A stretch of DNA of 64,000 nucleotides from Saussurea involucrata (Eukaryota > Streptophyta > Magnoliopsida > Asterales > Asteraceae), in NCBI GenBank assembly GCA_033807775.1, contig CM066326.1:86776873-86840872 (forward strand). Direction: 5' to 3'. Positions 53,901 to 62,672 of the stretch are shown here, in pieces; positions within the stretch are counted from its first letter, which is position 1; each line of letters begins with the position of its first letter. The position numbers and the translations under genes are program-made. The notes under the pieces are model-generated. The model was not told the DNA's origin. It saw only the letters and a program-made list of their open reading frames with translations, and made no database searches.

Positions 53901-55941
53901 ATCTATCTATATATATAGAGAGAGTGAGGTTCAGGGGAAAACCTAAAAAAATGGAAAACTGAGGAATACCCTGGTAGCCCTTCATCTGGAGGGTATGCAC
54001 TTGTGCATACGAGTAAATTAAGTTGTTTTTTGCTTTTTATGCACATGCATATGCTACAAAAATTACTTGTATGAACAAGTACATGTATGACCCTATATAT
54101 ATGGGCGAAGGATTGTGTGAGAAGTTGAGGTTAACGTGAGAATCGTGAGAAGTGGATATGAACCGTTGATCACTTTTAATCAAATGCCCTCTCATGAATT
54201 GCGCTTTAGAAGGGATTTGATCCAGTGCTTCTCGGTGCATCACATCCTAATGTGCATTCATTTTTCATCCAACGGTTGATAACCACTTCCCACACTTCTC
54301 ACGTTAACATCAACTTCTCACCGGAACCTAGCCCCATATATAATATGTTAAAGTTGAAGGTGTCAGCCATGTCTTTCTTAGCTAAGCACTAAAGTGTGAC
54401 GAGGGTTTGTTCAACTCTAACTTATGTTTTTTCTATTTTTTGCAGTTCTCGCCCACTTCTGAGCACATATTACTTGCTTATGGTCGACGCCACAGTTCTC
54501 TTCTCAAAAGCATTGTTATTAATGGGGAGACATCGTTATCCATTTACACAGTTTTGGAGGTAAATTCAATATTTCAATATTCAGATAGCTAGGAACTAAT
54601 ATATATTTTAAAGACCATCATCGGATATGTTCTTGTCAAAAGGTTCGAGTTACTAGCTGATAATTTCTCTTTCCATATGACACCAATGAGATTAAAATAA
54701 TAATCATGTCAAGCTTATCATATTATTATATCTTTATTTACGCCTTTTGGAATTTGGTGGTTCTTCAGGTATATAGAGTTTCGGATATGGAACTTGTGAG
54801 CGTGTTACCTAGTGCAGAAGATGAGGTCAATGTAGCTTGTTTTCACCCTCTTGCTGGAGGAGGTCTTGTCTATGGGACCAAGGTCTGTATGCTGGTCCTC
54901 GGCCGCCTTTGTATTTTATTAAAATTTACTTTTACTCCCTCGATCCCAAAATAAATGCCCACCATGAAAAGGGCACTCAATTTTATTAATTTATAATTAT
55001 TAGAGCATCTCCAACAGCTATGCTAAAATAGAGAAAAGATGGATTTTAGCAACTTTTTTGCCCAACAGCTATGTTATCTTGTATGCTAAAATAGAAAAAT
55101 GAGGCGAGAGATTATAAAAATCTCTGAATGTAGAGAAATCTCTAAAACTTTATAGAAGAGAGATAAATAATATAATTACATTTTTCTACCAATAAAAGAA
55201 TTTTAAATTTAGAGTGTAGGAGAGAGAAACAGTATTTTATTAAATGTATTGGTTATTTTATAAATAAAGTTAATGTTATGATTGCTAAAATAGAGCAGCT
55301 GTTGGAGATGGATGTAATTTTTTTAGAGATTTGAACTTTTTCTACTCATAGAAAAATTATACCATAGCTCTTGGAGATGCTCTTACACTTTAATTAACTA
55401 AACGGCAATTTTATTCTTAATAATAACGGGGGTAATGTATTTCTCCGTCTCATAATTAAGGGTAGAATTGGAAAGCTGGCACTTATATTGGAAGAAACTA
55501 AAATAGAAATGTGGACGCTTATTTTGGGACGGAGTTTAATGAGACTCGCAGCTTATTCAGGCAGTTATACATGACTGTTTGGTAGTGGCTTAACGATATA
55601 GAAAGTGGGCTTCTAGGGGGAGCTTTATGCAGAAAGCCAAGTTTTTTTTTACCATCCAAAAATGCCCATCCCAATGAAAAAAAAAATACTTCTATCTGTG
55701 AAAAAAGCTCTCCTAAACAAAAACCTTCCCAATCTATACAGACAGATTAATCCATACAGACACCTTTATCCATACAAAACATAATGGAAATTGGAAAACC
55801 AACCAAACAGCACCTCACTTGTGATTCTTTTTTTTGCAGGAAGGAAAACTTAGAATCCTTCAGTATGATGGTGCTCATGCGACAAAAATTACGAGGCCCA
55901 ATCACCTTTTTGAAGCACAAACAGTCGAGGTAGAACCGTAA
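47158..55941 (+). CDS. WD40-repeat protein, AMBRA1-like (transducin family), 13 coding exons, 774 aa
   Basis: Exons: 47158-47231, 48432-48596, 48695-48811, 48897-48981, 49300-49408, 50224-50291, 50441-50566, 51335-52326, 53346-53543, 53646-53706, 54446-54559, 54769-54882, 55840-55941. All introns are GT-AG, and the phases join without a stop to 775 codons. Exon 1 (MDTSSCLDDLNTLS) is supported by its exact phase fit. WD40 blades are visible in exons 3-6 ('AAFSADGKILAST', 'GDHTVKIIDCQTGKC', 'LSGHRRTPWVVRFHP', 'LASGSLDHEVRLWNANTSEC'). Exon 8 is long, Ser/Gln-rich and probably disordered. A second WD40 part follows (exons 9-13, 'FSPCGRYLAACVA', 'EVNVACFHPLAGGGLVYGTK', 'EGKLRILQYDG'). From recall it resembles Arabidopsis AT1G04140/AT5G43930. 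The animal relative AMBRA1 is a CUL4-DDB1 substrate receptor in autophagy and the cell cycle; that role here is inference. Confidence 0.85.
47858..48375. mobile_element. MITE-like insertion with (TA)n(GA)n in intron 1 of the WD40 gene
   Basis: (TA)n(GA)n at 47858-47924 is followed by 'CACGAGAAG' and 'GCGAGAAGGCAAGAAG', with complementary 'CTCTCGCCTTCTTGCAGAG' near 48013-48031. The right edge is not certain; 'ATATACATATATAT' near 48365 may mark it. The whole lies within intron 1. Confidence 0.5.
49512..50211. repeat. 350-bp tandem duplication in intron 5, each unit containing a foldback MITE
   Basis: Unit 1 (49512-49861) and unit 2 (49862-50211) both run from 'AAAGATTATCATTTATAGGCTCAGG' to 'CATGTTTGCTT'. 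Each holds the hairpin MITE 'CAGGGGAAAACCGC..AAACTGAGGAACAC' / 'GTTCTTCAGTTTT..GAACCTCC'. The natural acceptor of exon 6 is right after unit 2. Confidence 0.85.
50775..51156. mobile_element. hAT MITE in intron 7 of the WD40 gene
   Basis: The termini TAGGGGTGTAAACGAG / CTCGTTTACACCCCTA are perfect inverted repeats. An 8-bp duplication with one mismatch (ctctcagt at 50767-50774, cgctcagt at 51157-51164) fits hAT elements. The interior is rich in GCTCGA(G/C)CTCG words. Confidence 0.85.
52347..53160. mobile_element. two adjoining MITEs in intron 8 of the WD40 gene
   Basis: A first element starts at 52347 ('AGGGGCTGTTTGTTTACCTCTTAATAG') and is related to the one at 30830. A second spans about 52608-53160 and is related to 38041-38625, ending CATACCAAACGCACCC. 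The junction between them near 52605 and their target duplications are not resolved. Confidence 0.6.
53925..54093. mobile_element. MITE in (TA)n(GA)n, intron 10 of the WD40 gene
   Basis: It opens 'GTTCAGGGGAAAACC' and has the 'GGAAAACTGAGGAATACC' core seen in the intron 5 MITEs. It ends GACCC at a (TA)n run. The flanks are (TA)n(GA)n on the left and (TA)n on the right. Confidence 0.6.
54103..54335. mobile_element. MITE (GGCGAAGGATYGTGTGAGAAG family), copy 1, in (TA)n
   Basis: The left arm 'GTGAGAAGTTGAGGTTAACGTGAGAA' pairs with the right arm 'TTCTCACGTTAACATCAACTTCTCAC'. It carries the core 'CCGTTGATCACTTTTAATCAAATGCC'. Bordered by TATATAT on the left and ATATATA on the right, inside intron 10. 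Confidence 0.78.
54935..55534. mobile_element. Stowaway-like MITE in intron 12, interrupted by a second MITE
   Basis: The left end TA-CTCCCTCGATCCCAAAATAAATG and right end CTTATTTTGGGACGGAG are the CTCCCTCCGTCCC Stowaway termini. The right end has lost its last bases. The GAGCATC MITE (55003-55382) sits inside it. Confidence 0.72.
55003..55382. mobile_element. Tourist-like MITE (GAGCATCTCCAA) nested in the Stowaway MITE
   Basis: The ends GAGCATCTCCAACAGCTATG and CATAGCTCTTGGAGATGCTC are inverted repeats. TTA lies on both sides (55000-55002, 55383-55385). Same family as 9297-9668. Confidence 0.82.
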
Positions 55942-56174
55942 TGCAGGTTGTCTAGATACTTCTATGTTATCTCAATGATTTCCTACTTCGTTTATTATAA
56001 GCTTATGTTGTTTTTGTTGGTGTTGTTCGGAAAATCACAGTTTTGGCTTTTAATTTAATCATCACCCTACATGTTTCCCAAAAAGATATCCTTTTTGATC
56101 CTATTGGGATATGTATTTTTGTAAATGGACTTATATGATAATGACACTGCGAAGGATCTTTGTCCCATGAATTC

Positions 56175-56402
56175 CCAAAAAGTTGAGGTTACTGTGAGAA
56201 GCGTGAGAAGTGGATCTGAACCGTTAAATCACTTTTAATCAAATGTCCCATGAATTGCGGCTTAGAAGGGAATTGATTTGGTGCATCTTATATTGGTGCA
56301 TCTTATATTGGTGCATGCCATCCTAATGTACATCCATTTCTCATCCAACGGTTGATAACAACTTTTCACGCTTCTCGCATTAACCTCAACTTCTCACCGG
56401 AA
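56175..56402. mobile_element. MITE (GTGAGAAGTTGAGG family), copy 2, 5' truncated
   Basis: It shares 'GTGAGAAGTGGATCTGAACCGTT' and 'TCATCCAACGGTTGATAAC' with 54103-54335, but begins abruptly at AAAGTTGAGG. The GTGCATC motif is locally triplicated (56280-56320). Confidence 0.7.
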
Positions 56403-56430
56403 TTATATGACACATTTCTTAAAGTTGCTA

Positions 56431-56681
56431 CTCCCTTTGTTCCAAAATAAGTGTCCACAGTGAAAAAGGCACACAGTTTTAGAAAAGTGTAGTTATTACA
56501 CTTTTAATGAACTAAATGACAGTTTTACCCCTAATAATAGAGGGAGTAAATAGTAATTAATGTTTCCATCTCATGATAAAGGGTAGAATGGGAAAGTAAT
56601 TACTTATTTCTTTCAGAAGTGGACACTTATTTCAGGACAAACTCCAACAGAAGTGTTGCACTTATTTTGGGACGGAGGGAG
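56431..56681. mobile_element. Stowaway MITE (251 bp)
   Basis: The termini CTCCCTTTGTTCCAAAATAAGTG / CACTTATTTTGGGACGGAGGGAG are inverted repeats. TA lies on both sides (56429-56430, 56682-56683), the Tc1/mariner-type duplication. Located just downstream of the WD40 gene. Confidence 0.88.
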
Positions 56682-57196
56682 TATTTTGCCATCATCACTT
56701 ATTAAGTTGCACTTGATACAAAATGTCAAAATAACTAACCTTTTGTACATTTTAGAATGGGATTTCTTGTTTAATTTACTTTTGCTTACTTTCCAGTTCT
56801 ACCCTTAATTATGAGCCGAAGAATTTCATCATTAGTCTCTCTATTACCAAGGGTAAAATTGTCATTTGGCTAATAAAAACTGTAATAATTACACAGTTTC
56901 AGAAATAACCTGATATGCTAGTGTTTTCTAGTTCAAGTCACGGTGACCATCTGCTTTCAATCCTATGATTTTGTACGTGCTAATAAATTAACTTTTTGGT
57001 GATGTAATCTACGTTCGATTAATATTGCAGGTTCAGGCGTACGCTTTAGAATGTTAAATGCCAACGGTCGATATTTCACATCGGAGGTTTGTACCATACT
57101 TGAATATATTTTCCGTCACTATTAAAGTACAATTTCTCTTTTATAAGTTGTCGGTAGGCTGTTATAAGTTGCCTAGAACATATTGATATTACTTTG

Positions 57197-57391
57197 TGGC
57201 GAAGGATCGTGTGAGAAGTTGAGGTTAACGTGAGAAGTGGATCTGAACCGTTGATCACTTTTAATCAAATACCCTCCCATGAATTGTGGCGTAGAAGAGA
57301 ATTGATCCGGTGCATCTAGGTGTATCTTATCATAACGTGCATCCATTTCTCATCCAACGGTTGATAACCACTTCTCACAGGAACCCAACCC
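57197..57391. mobile_element. MITE (GGCGAAGGATCGTGTGAGAAG family), copy 3, with 9-bp duplication
   Basis: Same family as 54103-54335. A perfect 9-bp duplication, attactttg, flanks it (57188-57196, 57392-57400). This makes a Mutator-like origin likely for the family. Confidence 0.82.
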
Positions 57392-57454
57392 ATTACTTTG
57401 TTAAGTAAGTATAGTCAAACATTTGAAATACTTGTACCCTTAAATAATGAAATC

Positions 57455-57795
57455 AAGGATTCTCCAACAAAAGTCAAGATCTCCAAAAAAGAAATTGGGT
57501 TCGTCTCATCTCCAACGGATTCTCCATTTTGGAGATCACAATATTAATTATATTATTTAAATATTCAATACATTTCATAAGCTATTATTTTTCTCTCCCC
57601 TATACATTTAATTTCAAGGATTCTCGTTGGTATGAATCATAAAAAGGTATTTCTCTTTCTTAAACAATCATTTTTGGAGAGTTCTCCAAATTTGGAGAAT
57701 TTCATCTTCTCTCCTACTTTCTCCATTTTGGAGAATATGTTAAAGCAAAAATCCCTAAAATCTCCATTTTGGAGAATTTGTTGGAGATGCTCGGA
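57455..57795. mobile_element. degenerate GAGCATC-type MITE
   Basis: Inverted 'GGATTCTCCAACA' / 'TTTGTTGGAGATGCTC' with 'CATTTTGGAGA' words inside resemble 9297-9668. No target duplication was found. Confidence 0.5.
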
Positions 57796-57956
57796 AACTT
57801 TGTCAAGAAGGGAATTGTTGAATTTATTTTTCTTCAGGGAGAGTGTAACGTATATTAGTCAAATACCTAAAATACCCTTTAATGGTAATGCAAGAGTGGA
57901 ATCCTGTGGGCCAATTGTGACATTTGACAGTTAAAAGGAAACATATATTATATATA

Positions 57957-58160
57957 CTCCCTCCACCCCAAAATATATGTCCATATTTCTATTTTCCTTT
58001 GTCCCAGAATAAACTGTCAGCCTTCAAAAGTAAAATGCATAATCTCCAATTATAACCTCGCTTATGAAATGGAGAAATTCATTACTCCTATTACTAAGGG
58101 TAAAACTGTCATTTAGTTAATAAAAAAGTTTAATTGACATTTATGTTGAGAACCAATTTT
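57957..58160. mobile_element. truncated Stowaway-like MITE
   Basis: 'TACTCCCTCCACCCCAAAATA' marks a Stowaway left end; no matching right end was found. A (GGAGCA)n run follows at 58170-58195. Confidence 0.5.
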
Positions 58161-58491
58161 AATTGACAGGAGCAGGAGCAGGAGCAGGAGCAGGCACCAG
58201 GTGGGTCGCTGAAGCTGATGCAGGCATCAACTGAAATCGGGTTTGATTCGCTTATATTTTGTTTTTCTTTCTAGTCTTCCACATGTTGAGCATTTGCTTT
58301 TGTGTTATTACACATCATTTAGGCAGTTAACAAGTTGTTGTATAACCCCATAAAGTAGTCATTTGCCAATGGCTACACTTTGGATCCTTGTATATTACCA
58401 ACCACTAGTTTTTTTTTTTTACTTTTGCACAATTGTGGAGATCTATAAAGATTTCTTGCTCCTCAAAATTCAAACTCAATTCTTTAGTTTT

Positions 58492-58683
58492 TTTTTGTAC
58501 AAAAGGTTGATACCGGCAACAACCCCAAACGGCTGCCTATCCATAATGTGGGGGGCATACCTGACTCACTCAGCGGTTGTGGCTATGGGGGTGTCTTAGG
58601 TTCGAACCCGAGACCTTCTGCTTTTTGTACAAAGATGCCTCCACCCATTACCAACTGAGCTACACGCCATTGGCAATCTAGAA
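58492..58683 (-). mobile_element. tRNA-derived SINE with 16-bp target duplication
   Basis: On the minus strand an A box (TAGCTCAGTTGGTA, 58662-58649) is followed about 40 bases later by a B box (GGTTCGAACC, 58608-58599), the internal Pol III promoter. The 3' end meets a poly-T (plus strand) tail at 58492-58497. A perfect 16-bp duplication, tcaattctttagtttt, lies at 58476-58491 and 58684-58699. Confidence 0.9.
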
Positions 58684-58919
58684 TCAATTCTTTAGTTTTG
58701 ATTGTGCAAAAACTCTGAAACTTGGTAGTTTTTGATTTCCAAATTTAAAGATCGACTGATGTGTTTGAGAGTAGCTCGTTTTAGGTTTGGTTATGAATTG
58801 GTAGTAGATCTTGAGGTTTTACGTGTTTGGATGTTATTTGTTCTTCACGTTGTTTCGTTTGGAATGCGGATTGGGTCGGATGGAGTTGACTGAAATGTTT
58901 CAAAGTTAAAGGCTTGTTT

Positions 58920-59059
58920 TTTTTTGAAGTATATAATATTTATATATGGCAAATGAAACAAATAAACTCACACACCCTCCTCACCTTTGGTGAGGTTTGA
59001 ACCTATGACCTACTACAAGGCCAAGGGCTCTGATACCGCTAGGCCAAAGGCCCTTTGGT
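58920..59059 (-). mobile_element. second tRNA-derived SINE with 17-bp target duplication
   Basis: On the minus strand 'CCTAGCGGTATCAGAG' (59044-59029) is an A-box-like sequence and 'AGGTTCAAACCTC' (around 59003-58994) a B box. A T-run (plus strand) forms the tail at 58920-58932. A perfect duplication, aagttaaaggcttgttt, lies at 58903-58919 and 59060-59076. It is a different subfamily from the previous SINE. Confidence 0.88.
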
Positions 59060-59138
59060 AAGTTAAAGGCTTGTTTCTTAGCATTTTAGCGAGCTTAATG
59101 GTTCAGTCAGATATACGTGACTACTTGGTAGTGGACTG

Positions 59139-59711
59139 TAGGGATGAGATCGGGACCGAACCGGTTGGCACCGAATTTTTTTGGGACAAAATTGGTATAA
59201 AAAACCGAACCGTATGTACCGGTACGGTATCGGGACGGGAAAATCGGTACTAGGACCATTTAGGACCGAAAATTTTAAAATGTACTAAATGTGTATCAAA
59301 ACCAATCATAAACCAAAATGCCTTCATAATGTTTCAAATGTGTTTCAAAACCAATCACAAACAATCAGAAAGTTCAAAACCAAACAAAAGTTCAACAATC
59401 TTCGGTATTTTTTTACGATTTTCGTTTTTCCATTTTGTTCGTTATCAACTCTTCAATCTCTATATATACAACTAGAAACAATAATAATTAATGTTAACAA
59501 CAATCAAGATAAACTTTATTTAGGAGATGATATGCATACTTAAAAAATTTAAAAAAACTTTGCTTTTAAAAATTAATGTTCGGTTTCGGTTTTTTCGGGA
59601 AAATGCCGGTACCGAATACCGAAATACCAAATACCGATTTTGAGGAATGTTTGGAACCGAATATATGGTATCGGTTTGGTTTGGGAAAACGGTCTTCGAT
59701 ACTCATCCCTA
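59139..59711. mobile_element. hAT MITE (TAGGGATGAG) nested in another repeat
   Basis: The termini TAGGGATGAG / CTCATCCCTA are inverted repeats. The 8-bp duplication has one mismatch (gtggactg 59131-59138, gtagactg 59712-59719). The flanks rejoin to a sequence also found at 55585-55615 ('TTGGTAGTGG..GATATAGAAAGTGG'), confirming the insertion. Rich in GG(A/T)ACCG words. Confidence 0.85.
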
Positions 59712-59739
59712 GTAGACTGAGATGGTATAGAAAGTGGCT

Positions 59740-59850
59740 TATTCAGGAAGCCTTTAGGAAAAAGCTTTAAGCAGAAGGCCGGTTTTAAACCCGCTCAGGA
59801 AGCCTTTAGGAAAAAGCTTTAAGCAGAAGGCCAGTTTTAAACCCGCTCCT
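59740..59850. repeat. 54-bp tandem duplication
   Basis: Two copies of 'CAGGAAGCCTTTAGGAAAAAGCTTTAAGCAGAAGGCCRGTTTTAAACCCGCTC' stand head to tail with one difference. Non-coding. Confidence 0.9.
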
Positions 59851-60431
59851 TCCAACTAAAGAACACGTTCCTTACATCTATGAACAACCCTTTCTAACAA
59901 AACCTTTGTAAATCTATACATACAGATTCATCCACATAAACAACTTTATTATAAAGAACTTAATGAAAACCAACGAAACAACCCTTGGCCCGTAACTTGG
60001 TTTACGTTAGTTATGAGTTAGTAGTTGTTCTTGAGTTTTTACGAGTTTGGTTTTTTCTTTCTTTACATCGTTCTGTTTTAAGTACTTTTTTCTGATTTAT
60101 CCTTCTTATCCCTTGTTCTTAATTTTTTTTAAAAAAAAATACATTTTTATCCTACTCACTCATGTTATGTCATAATATTGTTTACCAACAACTTTTGGCT
60201 AGATATGATATAACTTGGAGGAAGGTTTGTATGTAGAATGATAGAGTTGTTATATTGAATATTTGTTCATGAATACATCAACAATCATTTGACATATTTG
60301 TTATCTTCTTCTCAAGATAAATTGATCTTAAAATAAATAATAGGTGGTTGTAGTAAAAATGATATTAAAGAATAAATAAAAAAATCACCTAACAATAATC
60401 AAGTACCAAATGCACATTTAAAACTAATAAA

Positions 60432-60717
60432 GGGGTGTTTGGGATTGCTTATTTTTTTGACTTATTTGCTTATTGCTTTTCTCACCGTAAATAAGTTATT
60501 TTTAGTGTTTGGATTGAAAAAAAAAATGCTTATGACTTTTCCCACCACAAATAAGTTGTTTTTGATAAGTTAATCCATTCTAACTTATTTGAAACTACTT
60601 ATAACTATTTGTCCAAATTATATTTTCACCCCTATCTTCTTTTTAACACGAAATAAGTTGATAAGCACTTTTAAAAATAAACATAAGTTGTTTTAACTAA
60701 GCAATCCCAAACACCCC
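60432..60717. mobile_element. TIR MITE (GGGGTGTTTGGGATTGCTTA)
   Basis: The ends GGGGTGTTTGGGATTGCTTA and 'AAGCAATCCCAAACACCCC' are inverted repeats over about 20 bp, with ACTTATTT/AAATAAGT words inside. The target duplication is unclear. Confidence 0.75.
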
Positions 60718-61994
60718 CAAAGTAGGAGTGAGACGCCCTAAAATCACAATAAATCTAAACCTTAAATTTATCACAATAATTTACAACATCTTTCAAAATT
60801 TTCATTCACAAATGGAGAATTAGTGACAAGGTTTATAAATACAACTGATCTATCATAAACAACCAACAAAATCAGATTATAAGGGTTGTCTATAATATCT
60901 CCAAAATATCTTCGATTTCACTAAATTCTCACCGTTCACATAACATTTGTAACACCCCGATTTTTGTAAAGTGTTACGTTTGGTTATCGAATAATTTAAG
61001 TATAATTATTTGATACATTAATTTTAGAGTTTATCCCCGAGTAAGTTTCGTTATTTGTTTTACGGAGTTATAAGTTAATGGGTAAACTTTAATTTTAATT
61101 TATAAGTTGGAGGGTGAAATTTGTTAAATGATGGAAGTTGAGGGGGCTGTTTGGTTAGAGTGATGAAACATCATCCCCATCACCGCCTCATTTGGTCAAA
61201 AAGAAAGAGAGGAGATATTTTGTTTAGATATCTTAGGTATATGTGTGTGTTTTCGTTAGGCAGAGAGAAAGGAAGAGAGAAAGAGGATAAAGAAGAATCA
61301 AGTTTTGTCTTCAATATTTGAGTTCCAGGATCAGTGATAGCTGTTTGAAGTCTTGAATCTCTGAGTTTTGCAGAAAAGTGGGTTTATCTCCATAAGGTTA
61401 GTTCATTCACTTTTTGCTTAAATCCATGTTTTTCTGCCAAATTAAACGTTAAGACGCTTGTATAAACTGTTTTGGGATTGTATGGATGTGTTTAAGACAA
61501 ACTGAATGGAACAGACATGGTTTTGGGTTGAATTTCTAAGCTGCAAGTCGAAGTTACCGGGTAAAAGACAGTACCCGGTAACCTCTGTATGAAGGTTTCC
61601 GGATGGGGCGTAATTACCGGTAAGTTTTGTTATTTTGTAGTTACCGAATGAAATAGTTACCGGAATGTCATCCGGATTCAGTATAGTATCCGGTAAGTAT
61701 AGTATTCGGTAAGTGTTTGTAACCGGTAAGTATAGTATTCGGTAAGTGTTTGTATCCGGTAAGATTTTTATCCGGTAAATGTTGTATCCGGTAAGTCTGT
61801 ACCCGGTAAGTTGTGTATTATCCGGTAAGTGGTAAGTATCCGGTAACTTTTGTAGTACCCGGTAACTTTGGGTTTTGTTAACTCTGAACAGGGTATATTG
61901 AAGAACTGAAATTAACTTGAATACATCTACTATTGAATGGTAGTGTGTTAGGCTTAAAGGTTACTTTAGTTTGATACTAAGCAGGTGTGTAGTA

Positions 61995-62285
61995 TATGAT
62001 ATAATTGTGATTTGCTCATACTAAATGCTATGAGGAATCTATGTTATATAATTGTGATTTGCTAATACTGAATGCTATGAGGAATCTATGTTATATAAAT
62101 GTGATTTGCTCATACTGAATGCTATGAGGAATCTATGTTATATAAATGTGATTTGCTTATACTGAATGATATGAGAGATTTATAAAGGAGACTTGCCCAT
62201 ACTAAATGCTATGAGGAATCTATGTGGTATAAACATGATTTGCTCATACTGAATGTTGTGAGGAATCTATATTAAGTAATAACCT
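61995..62285. repeat. ~57-bp tandem repeat in the LTR
   Basis: About five units of 'GTGATTTGCTCATACTGAATGCTATGAGGAATCTATGTTATATAAAT' lie in succession. Confidence 0.88.
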
Positions 62286-62510
62286 GTATGAGTACGGTTA
62301 AGTGTAATGGATCCATAGGCACTAGTGTTTTGTAATCACATGGAATGTGCGTGTGGATTAATCGTAATTCCAGTGTGTGTGAGAAATCGTGGAATTGGCG
62401 TGTGGATTAATCGTTGTTCCCGATTTCTAAGGAAGAGAAGAGATTGGCATGTGTAATTGTAATCTCTACTTCCTTTCCAAGAAATGGGCATGTGTAAATG
62501 TGATTCTTGG

Positions 62511-62672
62511 ATATGAGCATTAATCTAGAATCCGTGGAGATTCGTAGTGCGGCTCTGGAATATGATATGAGCATTAATCTAGAATCCGTGGAGATTCGTA
62601 GTGCGACTCTGGAATATGATATGAGCATAAATCTAGAATCAGTGGAGATTCGTAGTGCGGCTCTGGAACATG
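62511..62672. repeat. 57-bp tandem repeat in the LTR
   Basis: Three nearly identical units of 'ATGAGCATTAATCTAGAATCCGTGGAGATTCGTAGTGCGGCTCTGGAATATGAT'. They create spurious repetitive frames on both strands. Confidence 0.92.

Noticed and set aside
57031..57085. Exon-like segment after 'TTGCAG' downstream of the WD40 gene
   Set aside because: It could be a spliced 3' UTR exon, but the coding frame already ends at 55941 and no donor is certain.
58520..58680. Tested as a functional tRNA gene on the minus strand
   Set aside because: A and B boxes are present but no cloverleaf acceptor stem, and the unit has a tail and a 16-bp target duplication, so it is a SINE.
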